The translations under genes were made by a program, and so were the position numbers. Source: Siphonodentalium dalli (taxonomy: Eukaryota > Mollusca > Scaphopoda > Gadilida > Siphonodentaliidae). From it: DNA of 64,000 bases. The notes under the pieces were generated by a model. It saw only the letters and a list, made by a program, of their open reading frames with translations. It was not told the DNA's origin and ran no database searches. Shown one piece after another: positions 12,672 through 23,928 of this stretch (position 1 is the stretch's first letter; every line of letters starts with the position of its first letter). The DNA is taken from positions 128,135,123 to 128,199,122 of the forward strand of contig CP136069.1 of assembly GCA_032622095.1 (NCBI GenBank). Direction: 5' to 3'.

Positions 12672-13030
12672 TATCACTATTACTATTTCTTTGGCTTCGG
12701 GAGTAAAAAATATTGGATTCGAGTCGAGGAACCCACCCATCAAAGCTCCGAGTGATCAGATATCGATTTTTAAAATGTGTTATATTTCTGCACCTCGTAA
12801 TATATGACGGCCTGGCAAAAATGGCGGTTTCTTCTTCCCCAACTGTTAAAGACAGGCGTGGTAGTCATTATTAGCTCGTAACGGCGTCCGCGCATGTATG
12901 TCATTGTTGTTGAAGAAGTCATCGCCATTTTTCCAGGATGCCAAATATTGCGAGGTGGTCAAATATAACACATTTCAAAAATCGATATCTGATCACTGAC
13001 TCGAATCAAATATGTGTGTGCCTTTAAGAA
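12672..13030. mobile_element. Hairpin MITE copy, related to 3239-3682
   Basis: ATTACTATTTCTTTGGCTTC followed by GATTCGAGTCGAGGAACCCA on the left matches the inner terminal region of the 3239 element. On the right ATCGATATCTGATCACTGAC and CGAATCAAATATG are the inverted counterparts. The middle pairs CCTGGCAAAAATGGCG with CGCCATTTTTCCAGG. The outer TTAA-flanked tip is missing on the left. Confidence 0.7.
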
Positions 13031-13039
13031 AGCTGAAAA

Positions 13040-13750
13040 TAATCACAACATTCAATTCGGATCTACATTATGAAAATCTAATCTCCATGCCCAATATAGA
13101 TATTATAGGAACAAAAATGGGTGCTGTTATGGTATCATAATAATGTGTTGACGAAATTGACCCCAGTTTCTGGTCGGGTACCGAATCAGTCATACCTTGC
13201 ATGCGGTATACACTGAAAAAATAGGGATATAACATGATATTGGTTCTGAATAGAACACAAATATCTGTTAAGTAGAAATGTGCTTATCTACGAAAAACCG
13301 TTTAATGATAAATTACCAAGTGTTGTACATAGCCGAAGAAAAAGCAAACTATATATCGGTTATCACAAAATAGGTCCCATAATTCCGTTCAGCAATTATT
13401 TGTTACTTTGAACCAAATAACCAAACTCTTGCGCAGAAAGTAGCCCATTGCAATTCAATCAGGTTGCTTCATACGCGTGTATGGTTGAATCTTAGTACTG
13501 ACGTTTTAAATTAGTGTACCTTGAATTCGCGCAATTGGTCGAAGTCATCTCATTATAAAAAAAACGCTAAGATTTTTGGAAAGCGAGATGCTATATAGTT
13601 TCAGTACGTCACGTTACCATTTGTATGACAAGAGTTAGGAGAATCTCATGTCATCCAAAATGCAGAAGGGATAATAATTGTTGATACACGAAATTCACAT
13701 GTATATACATGCAGCAACAGAGACTTTGAATTAAGTACATGCACGTCTAG
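13040..13750. other. No gene recognised
   Basis: AT-rich intergenic sequence; no domain, repeat family or RNA gene recognised. Confidence 0.35.
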
Positions 13751-13755
13751 ACACT

Positions 13756-14028
13756 TCACTGAGCGTCCACATACTGCATGGTTGTATTTTGGAACTTGCC
13801 CACAAGTGCTGACAGATACCATTGCCCATGGGATACCATATGAAACTTACCATCTGACGACAGAGGCTTCAATAAGGTATTTTCTATGCATCTCTTCAGA
13901 ACATTCCAGGCTCTGGGGTCGTTGACAAAGGTACCGTATGGTTCCATATTCTCTACAATTCCACTGGAGGTGTCATTGGATCGGAATGAAACTTCGTTGC
14001 CATAGCGAGTAGTATTAATCATTTCCAT
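13756..14028 (-). CDS. Unrecognised 90-codon open frame
   Basis: A frame from ATG 14028 to a stop near 13756 encodes a soluble-looking peptide with no low-complexity bias, containing DPRAWNVLKRCIENTLLKPL. Just upstream, CGTCACCAG could be a splice acceptor, so it might be a last exon. I recognise no family, see no signal peptide or membrane segment, and no neighbouring exon could be identified. It may equally be a chance frame. Confidence 0.25.
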   Translation of the reverse strand: MEMINTTRYGNEVSFRSNDTSSGIVENMEPYGTFVNDPRAWNVLKRCIENTLLKPLSSDGKFHMVSHGQWYLSALVGKFQNTTMQYVDAQ

Positions 14029-14135
14029 GGTTACTGGTGACGTTTAACTCCGTATCACATTGTTCAGCATGAATGGTATCTGCTGGAAAGAAAAGCCTCC
14101 AATGAATCACAAGGGCTTGTTACAAGCTCCGTTAA

Positions 14136-14526
14136 CCCTTTACCCAACAGAAGGGCCCTGTGCCAATGCATTCTCTTATATATGCGAGTCGACCATAGGT
14201 CGCCTCGCATATATAAGAGAATGCATTGGCTTAACACATTAAAAATTATAAAATTGTTAAAGAATGTAAGAAAAAATGGTAATAAGTGTTAAAAAAAGAT
14301 TTTTTTAGGCCAATGCATTCTCTTATATATGCGAGGCGACCTATGATCGACTCGCATATATAAGAGAATGCATTGGCACAGGGTATAACTGTAACTATCA
14401 CAATGTGGTCAAGGAGCCGGTTCCAATGATATCCATATTTGTATGGTTCTATTGAGACAGACCGAAGATATTTTAGGCTGTTGAAGCTTTATTTGGCCGG
14501 TTTTGACCGGTTTGCTGGGTAAAGGG
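14136..14526. mobile_element. piggyBac-type MITE with internal hairpins
   Basis: TTAA (14132-14135) is followed by CCCTTTACCCA, and the right end reads TGGGTAAAGGG before TTAA (14527-14530). CCC-starting ends next to TTAA are characteristic of piggyBac. Inside are two perfect hairpins made of CCAATGCATTCTCTTATATA with GCGAG and their complement. The two hairpins are themselves inverted copies of each other, and the outer GTGCC / GGCAC bases extend the pairing. A second copy starts at 63814. Confidence 0.85.
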
Positions 14527-14561
14527 TTAATCACACCCCTCCCACCACCATCATCCGCACT

Positions 14562-14693
14562 GCCGTAGTATGCACCGTCCCCCACCGTAGTATGCACCGT
14601 CCCCCACCGTAGTATGCACCATCCCCCACCGTAGTATGCACCGTCCCCCCACCGTAGTATGCACCGTCCCCCACCGTAGTATGCACCGTCCCC
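14562..14693. repeat. 22-bp minisatellite
   Basis: Six units of CCGTAGTATGCACCGTCCCC plus CA, with small variations (ATC for GTC once, one extra C). It creates three overlapping glycine/tyrosine/histidine-rich open frames on the minus strand that are repeat artefacts. It abuts the right end of the piggyBac-type MITE. Confidence 0.95.
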
Positions 14694-14699
14694 CATATA

Positions 14700-16105
14700 C
14701 GTGCATGCATTGCGCTAAGGTAGTATAGTAAAGATAAGAAGAACAATATATTTTACCCAATTTTATACCGAGATATCATGCGACATTGCAATAGGAACGT
14801 GACACAGTTTCTGACGTGTCTAATGTTTGGCAATCCATCTTGAGTTGCTTTTACCAGTTCGCTTCAAATGAAATTAAATGGTATATACATGTACCAATAG
14901 TTCCACCCATGTCAGCACGATATATAATGCCCTTTTGTAAATGTTTCAACTCATAAACACAGCATTTAACAATCTGATGCGTTTCTTCAAATTGATTTTA
15001 TCACAGAGATGATACTCCCAGAACTTAATATCCCCAGTCCGTTCTCAGACTAGCTAATAACTCGTCATAAGCTCACACTATGAAACACAATTCTGATTAA
15101 AATCATACTCAGATGCTTTAGGTACTGAGTCTGGCGAAATTGGGTAGGGGTTCCATTACTACAAACAGGAATTACGTAATACCAATAGCCAATACCACCA
15201 GTAAAGCGATGTAACCAATCAGGCGATAGTCGCATGGAATACTCAAGACTATGGGAATGACTCCAGCCGACACGATTCCAGTAAACGCCGCCCATTAGCT
15301 AAAATAGCGTAAGAACTTTTCTGCCGCATTGCTAATTTCACTCAATGTTTACAAATTCAGAGTTTACGACATCCAATTAAACACTACTAGCTGCATGCAA
15401 GGCGTATATAAATAATCCACAATTTATCAATATTACTAGCTAACATGTCCAATAGAACTGCATATTATCAAGAATTGTAACATTTATTACCGAGCAATCT
15501 GAGGTAGATTTCACTTTTGGATTTGGCTCAATATCTCTATCTCTAAGAGCAATTTAGAAGCAAAACCGAGTTCTAAGACCTACTGCAACCGCCATGTAGA
15601 TCTCTTTAGTTCGTACATTCATGTGGTAATGCTATTTATTTCACTCATGTATTATAGTTGTTAATTCTTGGAGATGAGATATATGTAAGTTTACATAACT
15701 TGTGCCCCGACTCCGTTTGTATACTTCATTATTTATTAATGGATATCATTTATTTATATATTGGAGGGTTTACAATTAAAAGCAATGTTTACACCAAGCT
15801 CACACGCTAACAGCGTCATCCCGGATCATAACAACATATGAGACCAAAAATTATAATATAACGGAGTTATGCGTTTTTGTGTTTTATTGGGATGTTCGAA
15901 CGACAATTTGTTTTCAGCCCTATATCAGTTGTGCAGGTTTGACCAGGGCCATTCTAATCGACAAGAGGCATTGTGTGAGCGCAAATAAACAAAAGGCTGA
16001 ATAAACAGGCAAGAGAACAACAACAACAGCATTGTCAGACGACCGCTTTCATAGCAGTGTTAATTTACTGAGCAGTCATATGCACTATGAGATGAAAGTC
16101 TATTA
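14700..16105. other. No gene recognised
   Basis: A minus-strand open frame at 15065-15295 (containing RVGWSHSHSLEYSMRL) is the only sizeable one. It has no recognised domain and I do not support it as a gene. Confidence 0.35.
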
Positions 16106-16111
16106 TTTTAA

Positions 16112-16440
16112 AGGTACTCAATTCGATCCCCATACCATCAAGATACAACAGCATTTCTTCAAAATACGCTTTAGTTATCAGAATCGATTTATTGCAACAA
16201 AATAATGCTAACCACTGTCAACTATGGTATATCATATTTCCCAAAACTTGTTATTTATCAACATTTTGTTCAACAAAATATGGGCGTCCGAGACCCGCCG
16301 TTTGTCAACGTGTTTCTGGGCCGCATATTATTACACACCGCGAGAAATAACGAACTTCAAAAATCGATATCTGATCACAATGAGCTTTGATGGGTGGGTT
16401 CCTCGACTCGAATCAAATATGTTTTACCCCCGTATTTCGC
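16112..16440. mobile_element. MITE copy of the AGGTACTCAATC family, right end worn
   Basis: TTAA then AGGTACTCAATTCGATCC at the left matches the start of the 3239 element. On the right, ATCGATATCTGATCACAATG, GATGGGTGGGTTCCTCGACT and CGAATCAAATATG match its inner right arm. The final TTAA tip was not found. Confidence 0.7.
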
Positions 16441-16839
16441 GCATTAGACTGGCCCTTACGAGGCGCCAGATACGAGGTAACATGACCTTTTTTGCCGGAG
16501 TTGTGCAGCGTTTTGTTGATGTGCGTTGTTACCACCGTTTCAAATTTATACTTACTGGTGTGCGGCAGTCCAGACATGAACCGTTAGCTCTCGACGTGGA
16601 CTTGCATGATAATTAGTTTCCTGCAACAGCTGTTTTGAGATTGGGCAGTCAAGTACTATCAGTTATACTAAAGTTTGGCTGCCCGTAGCTTTCATTGGTA
16701 TTAAGCAATGTGTACATGTAATAATTTTTTAATAAATGATATATATAAAAATACTTCTAGTTCATCAAAATTATTTTAATTATTGTGTATTTACCTGTGT
16801 CTGTTAGATTTTACGTTTTAGTCATTAATTGTGAACCTA

Positions 16840-16990
16840 CCAGAAAACGATGATTTAATTTGGCCAAAGTGTTTTTTAATTTGGCCAAAAAACATTTGGC
16901 TAAAGTTTGTTTCAGTTGGCTAATAAAATTTTCATTTGGCTAAACTTTTGGCTAAAGTTTTTTTCGGTCCAGCGCGAACATTGTAGCACA
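16840..16990. repeat. TTTGGCCAAA-rich tract with GCGCTGGACC edge
   Basis: Five imperfect repeats of ATTTGGC(C/T)AAA are followed by TTCGGTCCAGCGCGAACATTG. On the minus strand this reads CAATGTTCGCGCTGGACCGA followed by the repeat tract. The same order occurs near 18687-18760 and 26332-26415 on the plus strand. Confidence 0.65.
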
Positions 16991-16999
16991 GTAATATAT

Positions 17000-18600
17000 A
17001 AGATGGAGAAGCTTTGAACAAGCTACGGTAAGATAAAACGAAAAAACGTCAAAAGTAAACATGCAATTGTGCTTGCCAAACAACTTGCACATGCAGCCAT
17101 CTTCCACAATACAAACTAGAACCACAAGAACCCCATCCAATGGTAATTGACCCAAACACCAAATAGGTGGTATACTGATCAGATTAATAAGTTCAACAAA
17201 CGGACATAAACAAATATGTTCCGCCAATGAATACGACTCTTACGCTTGTATTATCTGTCTTCTGCTTATATTTCCTGAACATCCCTCTAAATGAATAATA
17301 GATAATTCCAATCTATGAATTTATAACTGATGGTAGAATCCGTTAACTAAATAAGACGGATAACGGAAATTAAGATGCAGACGTACCTTAATATTTCAGT
17401 AGGCAAAATTATTATCCCGTACTGAGTGTAAACGTTATGATGAGTGTAACCTCTTCACTAGGTTGAACGAATACCCCTTGGATAATTTCAATGTCCACAC
17501 CGTAGCTCTTGTCCTGCTACTGTTTGTCTTCAAACAATTGTAATTAAGAGACATAAAGTCCTTGTTTAAGGCATGTAGGTTGGGATAACATTGTTTTCAA
17601 ACGGCATGCTTGTATATGGACATTCGGTTATAAGGAGGCAGTAGGGCATATAAATGTGGCATGAGACCTCATACTTCCTCGCAGAAAGAACTGTCAGTTG
17701 TTATCATCGTGGCGAACTGATCTCTATTCAGGATGATTAATATTCGCTCATTTGTCACAGAAACAGTAGGACAAGACTTCCTGTCGAGGTCCTAATTCTG
17801 ATCAGAATCGCAATTAGTCGGTGGATGCCCACAGGCTCTTAATCACATACAGGGAATTGATACGGTTGTCCTTGTGTCAATATGCTGAGCGAAATTAGGA
17901 TAAATGTTGGAAGCAGTGGCGTTTTCTTGTCAGGCGAACGACCCAATGCATGAAGAAATGGACCGCTGGGTAAAGCTGAGTTAACAAGATAAAACTTGTA
18001 TAGCACTGAAACTTTCTCACTGTTTCTTATCGAGATTATTCCTGAACGTGCACATGTTTGACGCCGATAACAGTTGGCACCCGCCGAATGATAAATCACA
18101 GCAGCCGCCGAATGATAAATCACAGACTATTCCATTGAGAAAATAACAGCGTCAATTCTTTGAAAAGAGCGGTAAAATTTCCCGCTAAGATAGTTATTCC
18201 CCCTTACCACGCTTTCCTTTGGTTAGACACAATTGCCGTCTGCGCTTCTATCTCCAGCAATAATCCGATAATAATCCCATGCCGACGACAGATCATGCCG
18301 TGACCAATTGCACACAATTCGTGAAATCGATCTTTCGACAACTCATCGTATGCCATGAACGATGAGACGACATGCGGTTAAATACCAGTCTGACGAGCTA
18401 CAGTCCACCTATTATCATGGTCTCTTATTACATATACCTCTTACTCTGATAACTCTTCATTTATGGAGGACATTAAAGACATATATAAACTGCACCCCGG
18501 TATATGTATATGAATTAATGTGAACCATGTATTACCATGAGGGCCCTCATATTATCAAGCTCTGCTTCAATAGTGTCATGTTGTGTGTATGTGTATAGTA
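17000..18600. other. No gene recognised
   Basis: No supported gene. Two adjacent copies of CCGCCGAATGATAAATCACA lie near 18081-18125. Confidence 0.35.
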
Positions 18601-18615
18601 GTGTCATTGCTTATC

Positions 18616-18646
18616 TAATAAACTTTATTGAACTTGAACTTGAAAG
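18616..18646 (+). mobile_element. Retroelement 3' tail
   Basis: AATAAACTTTATTGAACTTG followed by further TTGAAC repeats is a typical non-LTR retrotransposon or SINE 3' end with a short tandem tail. A similar tail built of TGGAAC ends the LINE fragment near 49625. The upstream body (18460-18615) is not recognisable. Confidence 0.5.
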
Positions 18647-18686
18647 TCGCGTTTGATTTCCAGTTTTCCGACATCCACAAAGTACA

Positions 18687-18765
18687 GTGTTTACGCTGGG
18701 CCGAAAAATCTTTTGCTCAATATTTTCGCCAAACTAAAAACAACTTTGGCCAAATTAAATACTCA
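18687..18765 (+). repeat. GCTGGGCCGAAA / TTTGGCCAAA element copy
   Basis: CAGTGTTTACGCTGGGCCGA leads into TTCGCCAAACT and CTTTGGCCAAATT, matching the loci near 16840-16990 (inverted) and 26332-26415. Confidence 0.55.
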
Positions 18766-18769
18766 TTTC

Positions 18770-20075
18770 CCGCATGGTTTCAAAATTAATTAATAGTTTT
18801 GTTTTATTTAACATCTAACATTCTATATAAGTATGTCCATACCTTCAAATAATCTGTATAACACTTTAATTCCACAATTGTTACTATACCACTAACCACT
18901 ATCTACCATTCAGCCTTATATTACAAACAAAGGTGTCATTAGTGTTAATCATCATTACTGCCGCGTGTTTTATTGAAGTTGGTAACCCATTGTTTGATAG
19001 TGCGCTGCCATGATCGCCGTTTGTTACACATTAAGCTGTATCACATAATCAATTAGCAGATGATCATACTATAAGTTTGATTCTCATTTCGCTCCCTTTA
19101 CAAAATCAATTCGTGTTTTTGAATTAGATTTTCGATTTTGGGTTAAAACAAACTTTGTCCAAAATTTAGATTGGTCATTTTCGAAGAAAAAAATTGCCCT
19201 TGGCGCAAATTTGGCGCGGATCGATGTCCAACGGCTGTCATTGAGTTACAACAGCGTTGGGTTGCGATTGATTGATTGTATGTCATTACAACTGAACACC
19301 ATGGCGAACAAGAGGTAAGTAATGAAATCATACCTGACATAGCCGATTAGTAAAATTATTAAGCTGTCTGTAACGATCGAGACATGACATTAATTAACTT
19401 TTGTTTCGTTTACAAATAGACACAGAACATGGTTCAATGTCGAGATATTCCCATGGCGTGGTGTTTAAAATAAATAACATATATTTTTAGTAATTGAGTG
19501 TCGCAGATAATTAATAATACACGTTCAGATTGTGTTTCTTGTAGCATTACGCTCTGTGGTATCGATCAATATATAGACTAATGTTTACTGTTATCTTTCA
19601 AACAACGAGATTCAGACCAAAACACCATACACATTGTTTGTTGACCCAACATCGGGACAATATTTTGGTTGATATAAATTATATATGAACATCGTAAATT
19701 ACGCTAAAATCTCAAAACATTCAAAAGACTTTGGCCCAACATATATATATATATATATACATGTATATATATAACCTATATAGTATGGCCGTTAGACCCG
19801 GAATAAATTGGTACAGAAGCCATTTTTGGTATGGTATAATGATCTACTTCGAGAACTGATGTAATTTAGGCAATCATGTTGAATGCCATCCTGAATAACA
19901 AAGTTTTCCCAAAGCGGATTTTAGATATATTATACTGACAACTCTGCAGTATCTGTTGACACCAAAATCGCCTCTTTTTTTACCAATTCATTCCGGGTTA
20001 ACCCATTATTTCGCGTACCACGACCAATCTAATACACGACCATGTCACATGTGTTTTTTTTTATTTTCGTATATC
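18770..20075. other. No gene recognised
   Basis: AT-rich sequence with a TA/TACATGTA microsatellite near 19741-19772. A 65-codon minus frame near 19143 has no recognisable features. Confidence 0.4.
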
Positions 20076-20080
20076 ATTTA

Positions 20081-20226
20081 AGAAATAAATACACGGTGTA
20101 GAGGTGTGTATGGTCAAGTTGTACCACAAAAAAACTGATTGTAGGACGACGCGTAGCGGAGTCCTACAATCAGTTTTTTGTGGTACAACTTGACCATACA
20201 CACCGATACACCGTGTATTTATTTCT
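20081..20226. repeat. Long near-perfect hairpin
   Basis: Left arm AGAAATAAATACACGGTGTA ... GTAGGAC and right arm GTCCTAC ... TACACCGTGTATTTATTTCT pair over about 65 bp around the loop GACGCGTAGCGGA. The inner part contains GTGGTACAACTTGACCATAC on the right arm. A small hairpin with the same GTGGTACAATT core lies at 20953-20989. Probably a foldback MITE. Confidence 0.9.
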
Positions 20227-20229
20227 TTT

Positions 20230-21440
20230 GTAATACGACTGAAAGTTTATGGTCACAATTCGACTGAATAGTCAACGAAATACTGCGCTTTTTCGGTCTC
20301 AGGTGAGAAATCATTTCGTGGTGTAATTCGTATTGGGCGTACTCGATTCTTTGCATGGAGTACTCTAGTAATTTGTTTGCGTAAATAATCGTTGTGATTG
20401 GCTAAAAAACGATGTGTTTTCAGCGGCGCCCGTGCCTTTCATTTAAATTGTACAGGAAATACGATTGCTGTCATTTCTGTGTTGAACGTTGTTGGGACAA
20501 CATGAATATTATCATCGACTATGGACCATTTTCCTTACACAAAGCGATCTAAATGAACTAGTTTACTAAACTAATCTTATTCCCCTTCTGTACTGGTGAA
20601 CAAGCGCTTTCATTTTCAACTTGATTCCGAAATATCGAATATGATCGAGATTCGAATCGACGAATGCACAGCCCGGCCCCATGGATTTAGTTTGTCATTT
20701 AATATACTTATTAAGTAACTTTCTTTGGTCGTAACGTATATCAGTATATAATAACATCATTTGGACCATATTCATTGGCAACCAAACTGGTTTCAAGCGA
20801 AAAATCGCTAGAAAATTCGCAAGATTGTCAAGATGTAGCAAAATAATTCAAAGGGTTACGGGTGCGGGTGTACTCCGTTGATGCCCCGTTTGCGCGGAGT
20901 TAGAAAAGACGGGAAAAGTCGCGTGCGGCGATATGAATAAACCGATTTTTTTCGTGGTACAATTGGAAAAAGTAGAATTGTACCACAAAACTGGAACGAG
21001 ATAGCCATGGTAACTCGGGCCACTGGCCAATCAGGACATGGCTTTTAAGCATAGTTAGGCAGGGTCGTATTACAATTAAAATTATTCCATTAGTTGTTAC
21101 ATATGTGGGGAAGTATAGTCGTATGCCTCCGACAGTGGCGTTTTACTTGTGTAAGTCATATAAGGGGCAGAACTATATTATAATATGAAAGTGTGGATAA
21201 AACCAGCGATATGTGGATATTAACATCACCCAATCCGAATATCGATGCTTGAGTTATAATGCAATACGTTCATTGTATGATGTTTTCTAAGTCCAACAAG
21301 GCCCATAACTATGGTAGGTATGCGTGGGTGAAACCCACAACATATGGATGTCTGATCTCCCATGTTGGTGTATATCACCATACCATAGGACATCAAAATC
21401 CGATAACTGATGCTTGAGTTATAATGCAAAATGTTTGTAC
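20230..21440. other. No gene recognised; left flank of transposon
   Basis: No gene supported. TTGTAATACGAC near 20228 has an inverted copy GTCGTATTACAA near 21066. GCTTGAGTTATAATGCAA occurs twice (near 21247 and 21413), inside what looks like a direct duplication. Confidence 0.4.
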
Positions 21441-21449
21441 GGACGGACG
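21441..21449. other. Left 9-bp target site duplication
   Basis: GGACGGACG immediately before the left end CAGTCGAC of the 14-kb transposon; the identical 9 bp follow its right end at 35492-35500. The sequence is itself a GGAC repeat, which weakens the evidence slightly. Confidence 0.75.
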
Positions 21450-22292
21450 CAGTCGACATAAATTTCGACTCAGTATATCATATAAATTCATCTGAGTCGA
21501 ACAGGACTGGCCGGAATTCTATTTCCAGACTTGGGGATATACCAGGGAATTCCTTGTTTTGATTGGAAGCGGTACCAGAAAGCGATGGCCCCGATTAGCT
21601 AACCGATAACAGCTGCGCGTGTCCCGTAAAAATAGCCCAGTTATCACCATAAACAGGTGTGTATATTGATCTAAATTTAAATACTGGGCGGAGCGAAGAG
21701 ACGAGAAATTTTCATTTGAGCATGCGCACACATTGACAAATAAGCTTCCTGTTCAAAATATTTTTTTAAAAGAAAGACATTATTCATCGGTAAAACTCGT
21801 TTTCGACGCTTTTAATAATCACATCACAATAGGAAAATGAGTGTTACAGTGGACAAAGACCGAGACAATGTGTTAGTGAAGTGTGTTTCGTCTATCTTGA
21901 AAGAGACAGTTATTTCAGAGTTGAAATCTGAACAATTTCAAGTGTTGTCGGCAATATTCGTAAACAGGTGTGATGTTTTGTGCATTTTGCCGACTGGTTT
22001 TGGAAAGAGCCTTCCGCACCAAATATCACCATTTATTTTGAGGAAAATGGCTAACGGTGAACATTTCAAACAATACAGTGGAATGCATTTGATCATTGTG
22101 GCTCCTCTTAAAAGTTTGATGAGGGATCAAGTCAGCAGAATGGAGAAACTGGGTGTGTCCGCTGGATTTATTGGACAATCAGAGGACATTGATAAGAAAA
22201 TTGCAAATGGTGAACTTGAAGTCGTGTTAGGTAAGTCAGTATATTTTAGACTAATAGTTTAAAATAAACGGAAATATATCTCATCGGACAGG

Positions 22293-22472
22293 CTCTGTTC
22301 CGTTTAATATTGCACCATACAGCCTACATAATTGGCTACGGCTGAAGCAAACTGGGCCACAGCATACGTAGTGTTGCCGTAGCGGATTGCCGAAGCCAAA
22401 CAATCTGAATTAAGAGGGCTGCACCATACAAATTTTTCACCACAAATATGTATGGTGCAATACGGAACAGAC
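22293..22472. mobile_element. Small MITE in helicase intron 1
   Basis: TCTGTTCCGTTTAATATTGC plus ACCATAC at the left is matched by GTATGGTGCAATACGGAACA plus GA at the right. The interior has smaller inverted pieces such as GGCTACGG / CCGTAGC. Non-coding. Confidence 0.75.
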
Positions 22473-22793
22473 TACAGTGCAGATATCGTTTCGTTTATTT
22501 TGAACTAATTTAGACTTGTCCAAATCACTAATCAGTTATTTAAATTTGTATTTGCAAGTGAACAACTTGAACTAGTAGCCCGATTCCCCAGACAGGTGAA
22601 TCGTGTATTAAAGATTCGTGTTATGAACTATATATTAGTATTCACAGACCTGCCCAAAGAAACGAGCCTGCTGAATAAACGTGCTGGCTTACATTTACCC
22701 CTAATAATTATTAATAGTGCTGGAATTTTCACTATCATGACCAATTAAATTAATATTAAAATTAATAAACGTGCCAGGCTGCCAGCTTGTTTT

Positions 22794-23928
22794 CTATGGG
22801 AGGCCAAAATTCACATTTAATAATGAATTGCGCTTGAGCGCAATTGATTGCGTTTAAGCGCAAATACCACATATTGTGCTTAAGCTCAAATAGGGCATTT
22901 ACGCTTAAACGCAATAAATTACGCTTAAGTGCAATCAATTGCGCTTCAGCGAAATTGTGACTACTATCTAACCTACCTATAAACTATTAGCATGACCTGG
23001 TGTATCACCTAGCAACAAGTGATGAGCATTGGGCTAATTTTGACCTGTGCTCAACAGTCAACTATGAGTATGTGTTCAACAAGGAGAATCCCTAATTACA
23101 TATTATCAACATCCCTCTATCCAAAGAATTTATGTCGCCTTCCCGGAACTCTAGTAATTTTTTGTATGATGTTTTTAATGTATTTTTGCACATATTTTAG
23201 CCTTTACTATGGTAATATCCTATACATGCATGCGGTGTCACGACATGAGGGCTTTCTTACCTCATACAGTAATGCTCTAATTAATCGACTTCTTAACCAC
23301 AGCAGAATTATGGGTAACTTTTCAGGATTTAGTCGGAAATATGACTTGTTGCCATTCATCGAAAAGCTCTTGAGAGTCGATTAATTAGAGCATTACTGTA
23401 TGATTTACTTATTGACTTAAATCAGGGGGAAAAAACCCTATTTTCATATTATCAGCATCCCTGTCCAAAAAATGGTGTGTAATTACTGGAGCTTTGGTGT
23501 CTCAGTCCTGGAGCTCTAGTTTTTCTTATTAAATCAGCATCTCATGCACAAATCTATAGTATTTCCATGATCATATAGTGTGAATGTGGTGTCACCGAGG
23601 GCTTGCTACCCTCATATGGTGTGCCTGTATACTCGAAAATTGAAGAAAATCAATGTTGCCCCGACTAATACAGAAAGTAATGCTATTGCGAGTAGCCCCA
23701 ACTAATATATACAGAAGATAATATAATGCTATCACGAGTCGCTCCAACTAAAACAGAAGGTGATACCGTACTATTGCGAGTCGGCCATTTTGATAACGGA
23801 GTTGGGCTAGCTCCCTACCCATCCAAACCAATGAAACCAAGAGGTGACATGTCAATTGATTGCGCTTAAGTGTAATTATTTGCGCTTAAGCACAATTAAT
23901 TATTAAATGTGAAATTGGCCTCCCATAG
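22794..23928. mobile_element. 1.1-kb MITE with TGCGCTTAAGCGCA arrays in its arms
   Basis: The left end CTATGGGAGGCCAAAATTCA with CATTTAATAATGAATTG and the right end, inverted, CTATGGGAGGCCAATTTCAC with CATTTAATAATTAATTG form arms of at least 60 bp. Both arms carry repeats of the self-complementary motif TGCGCTTAAGCGCA, with more copies on the left (22829-22950). TTTT flanks both sides and may be a 4-bp target duplication. It interrupts helicase intron 1 and itself contains a mariner-type MITE at 23277-23398. Confidence 0.8.
23277..23398. mobile_element. Tc1/mariner-type MITE (CAGTAATGCTC)
   Basis: The ends CAGTAATGCTCTAATTAATC and GATTAATTAGAGCATTACTG are perfect inverted repeats flanked by TA. 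The interior TTAACCACAGCAGAATTATG and TTCAGGATTTAGTCGGAAAT are shared with the element at 29551-29675. TA target duplication and CAGT ends suggest the Tc1/mariner group. Confidence 0.85.

Noticed and set aside
14409-14760. Three overlapping glycine/tyrosine-rich minus-strand frames
   Set aside because: Translation of the 22-bp minisatellite in all three frames; not a protein.
17839-18123. 94-codon minus-strand frame
   Set aside because: Its N-terminal repeat is a DNA duplication, and there is no domain, splice site or homology that I can recognise.
20228-21077. Possible element bounded by TTGTAATACGAC and GTCGTATTACAA
   Set aside because: Only 12 bp of inverted repeat, no target duplication found and no second copy in the window.
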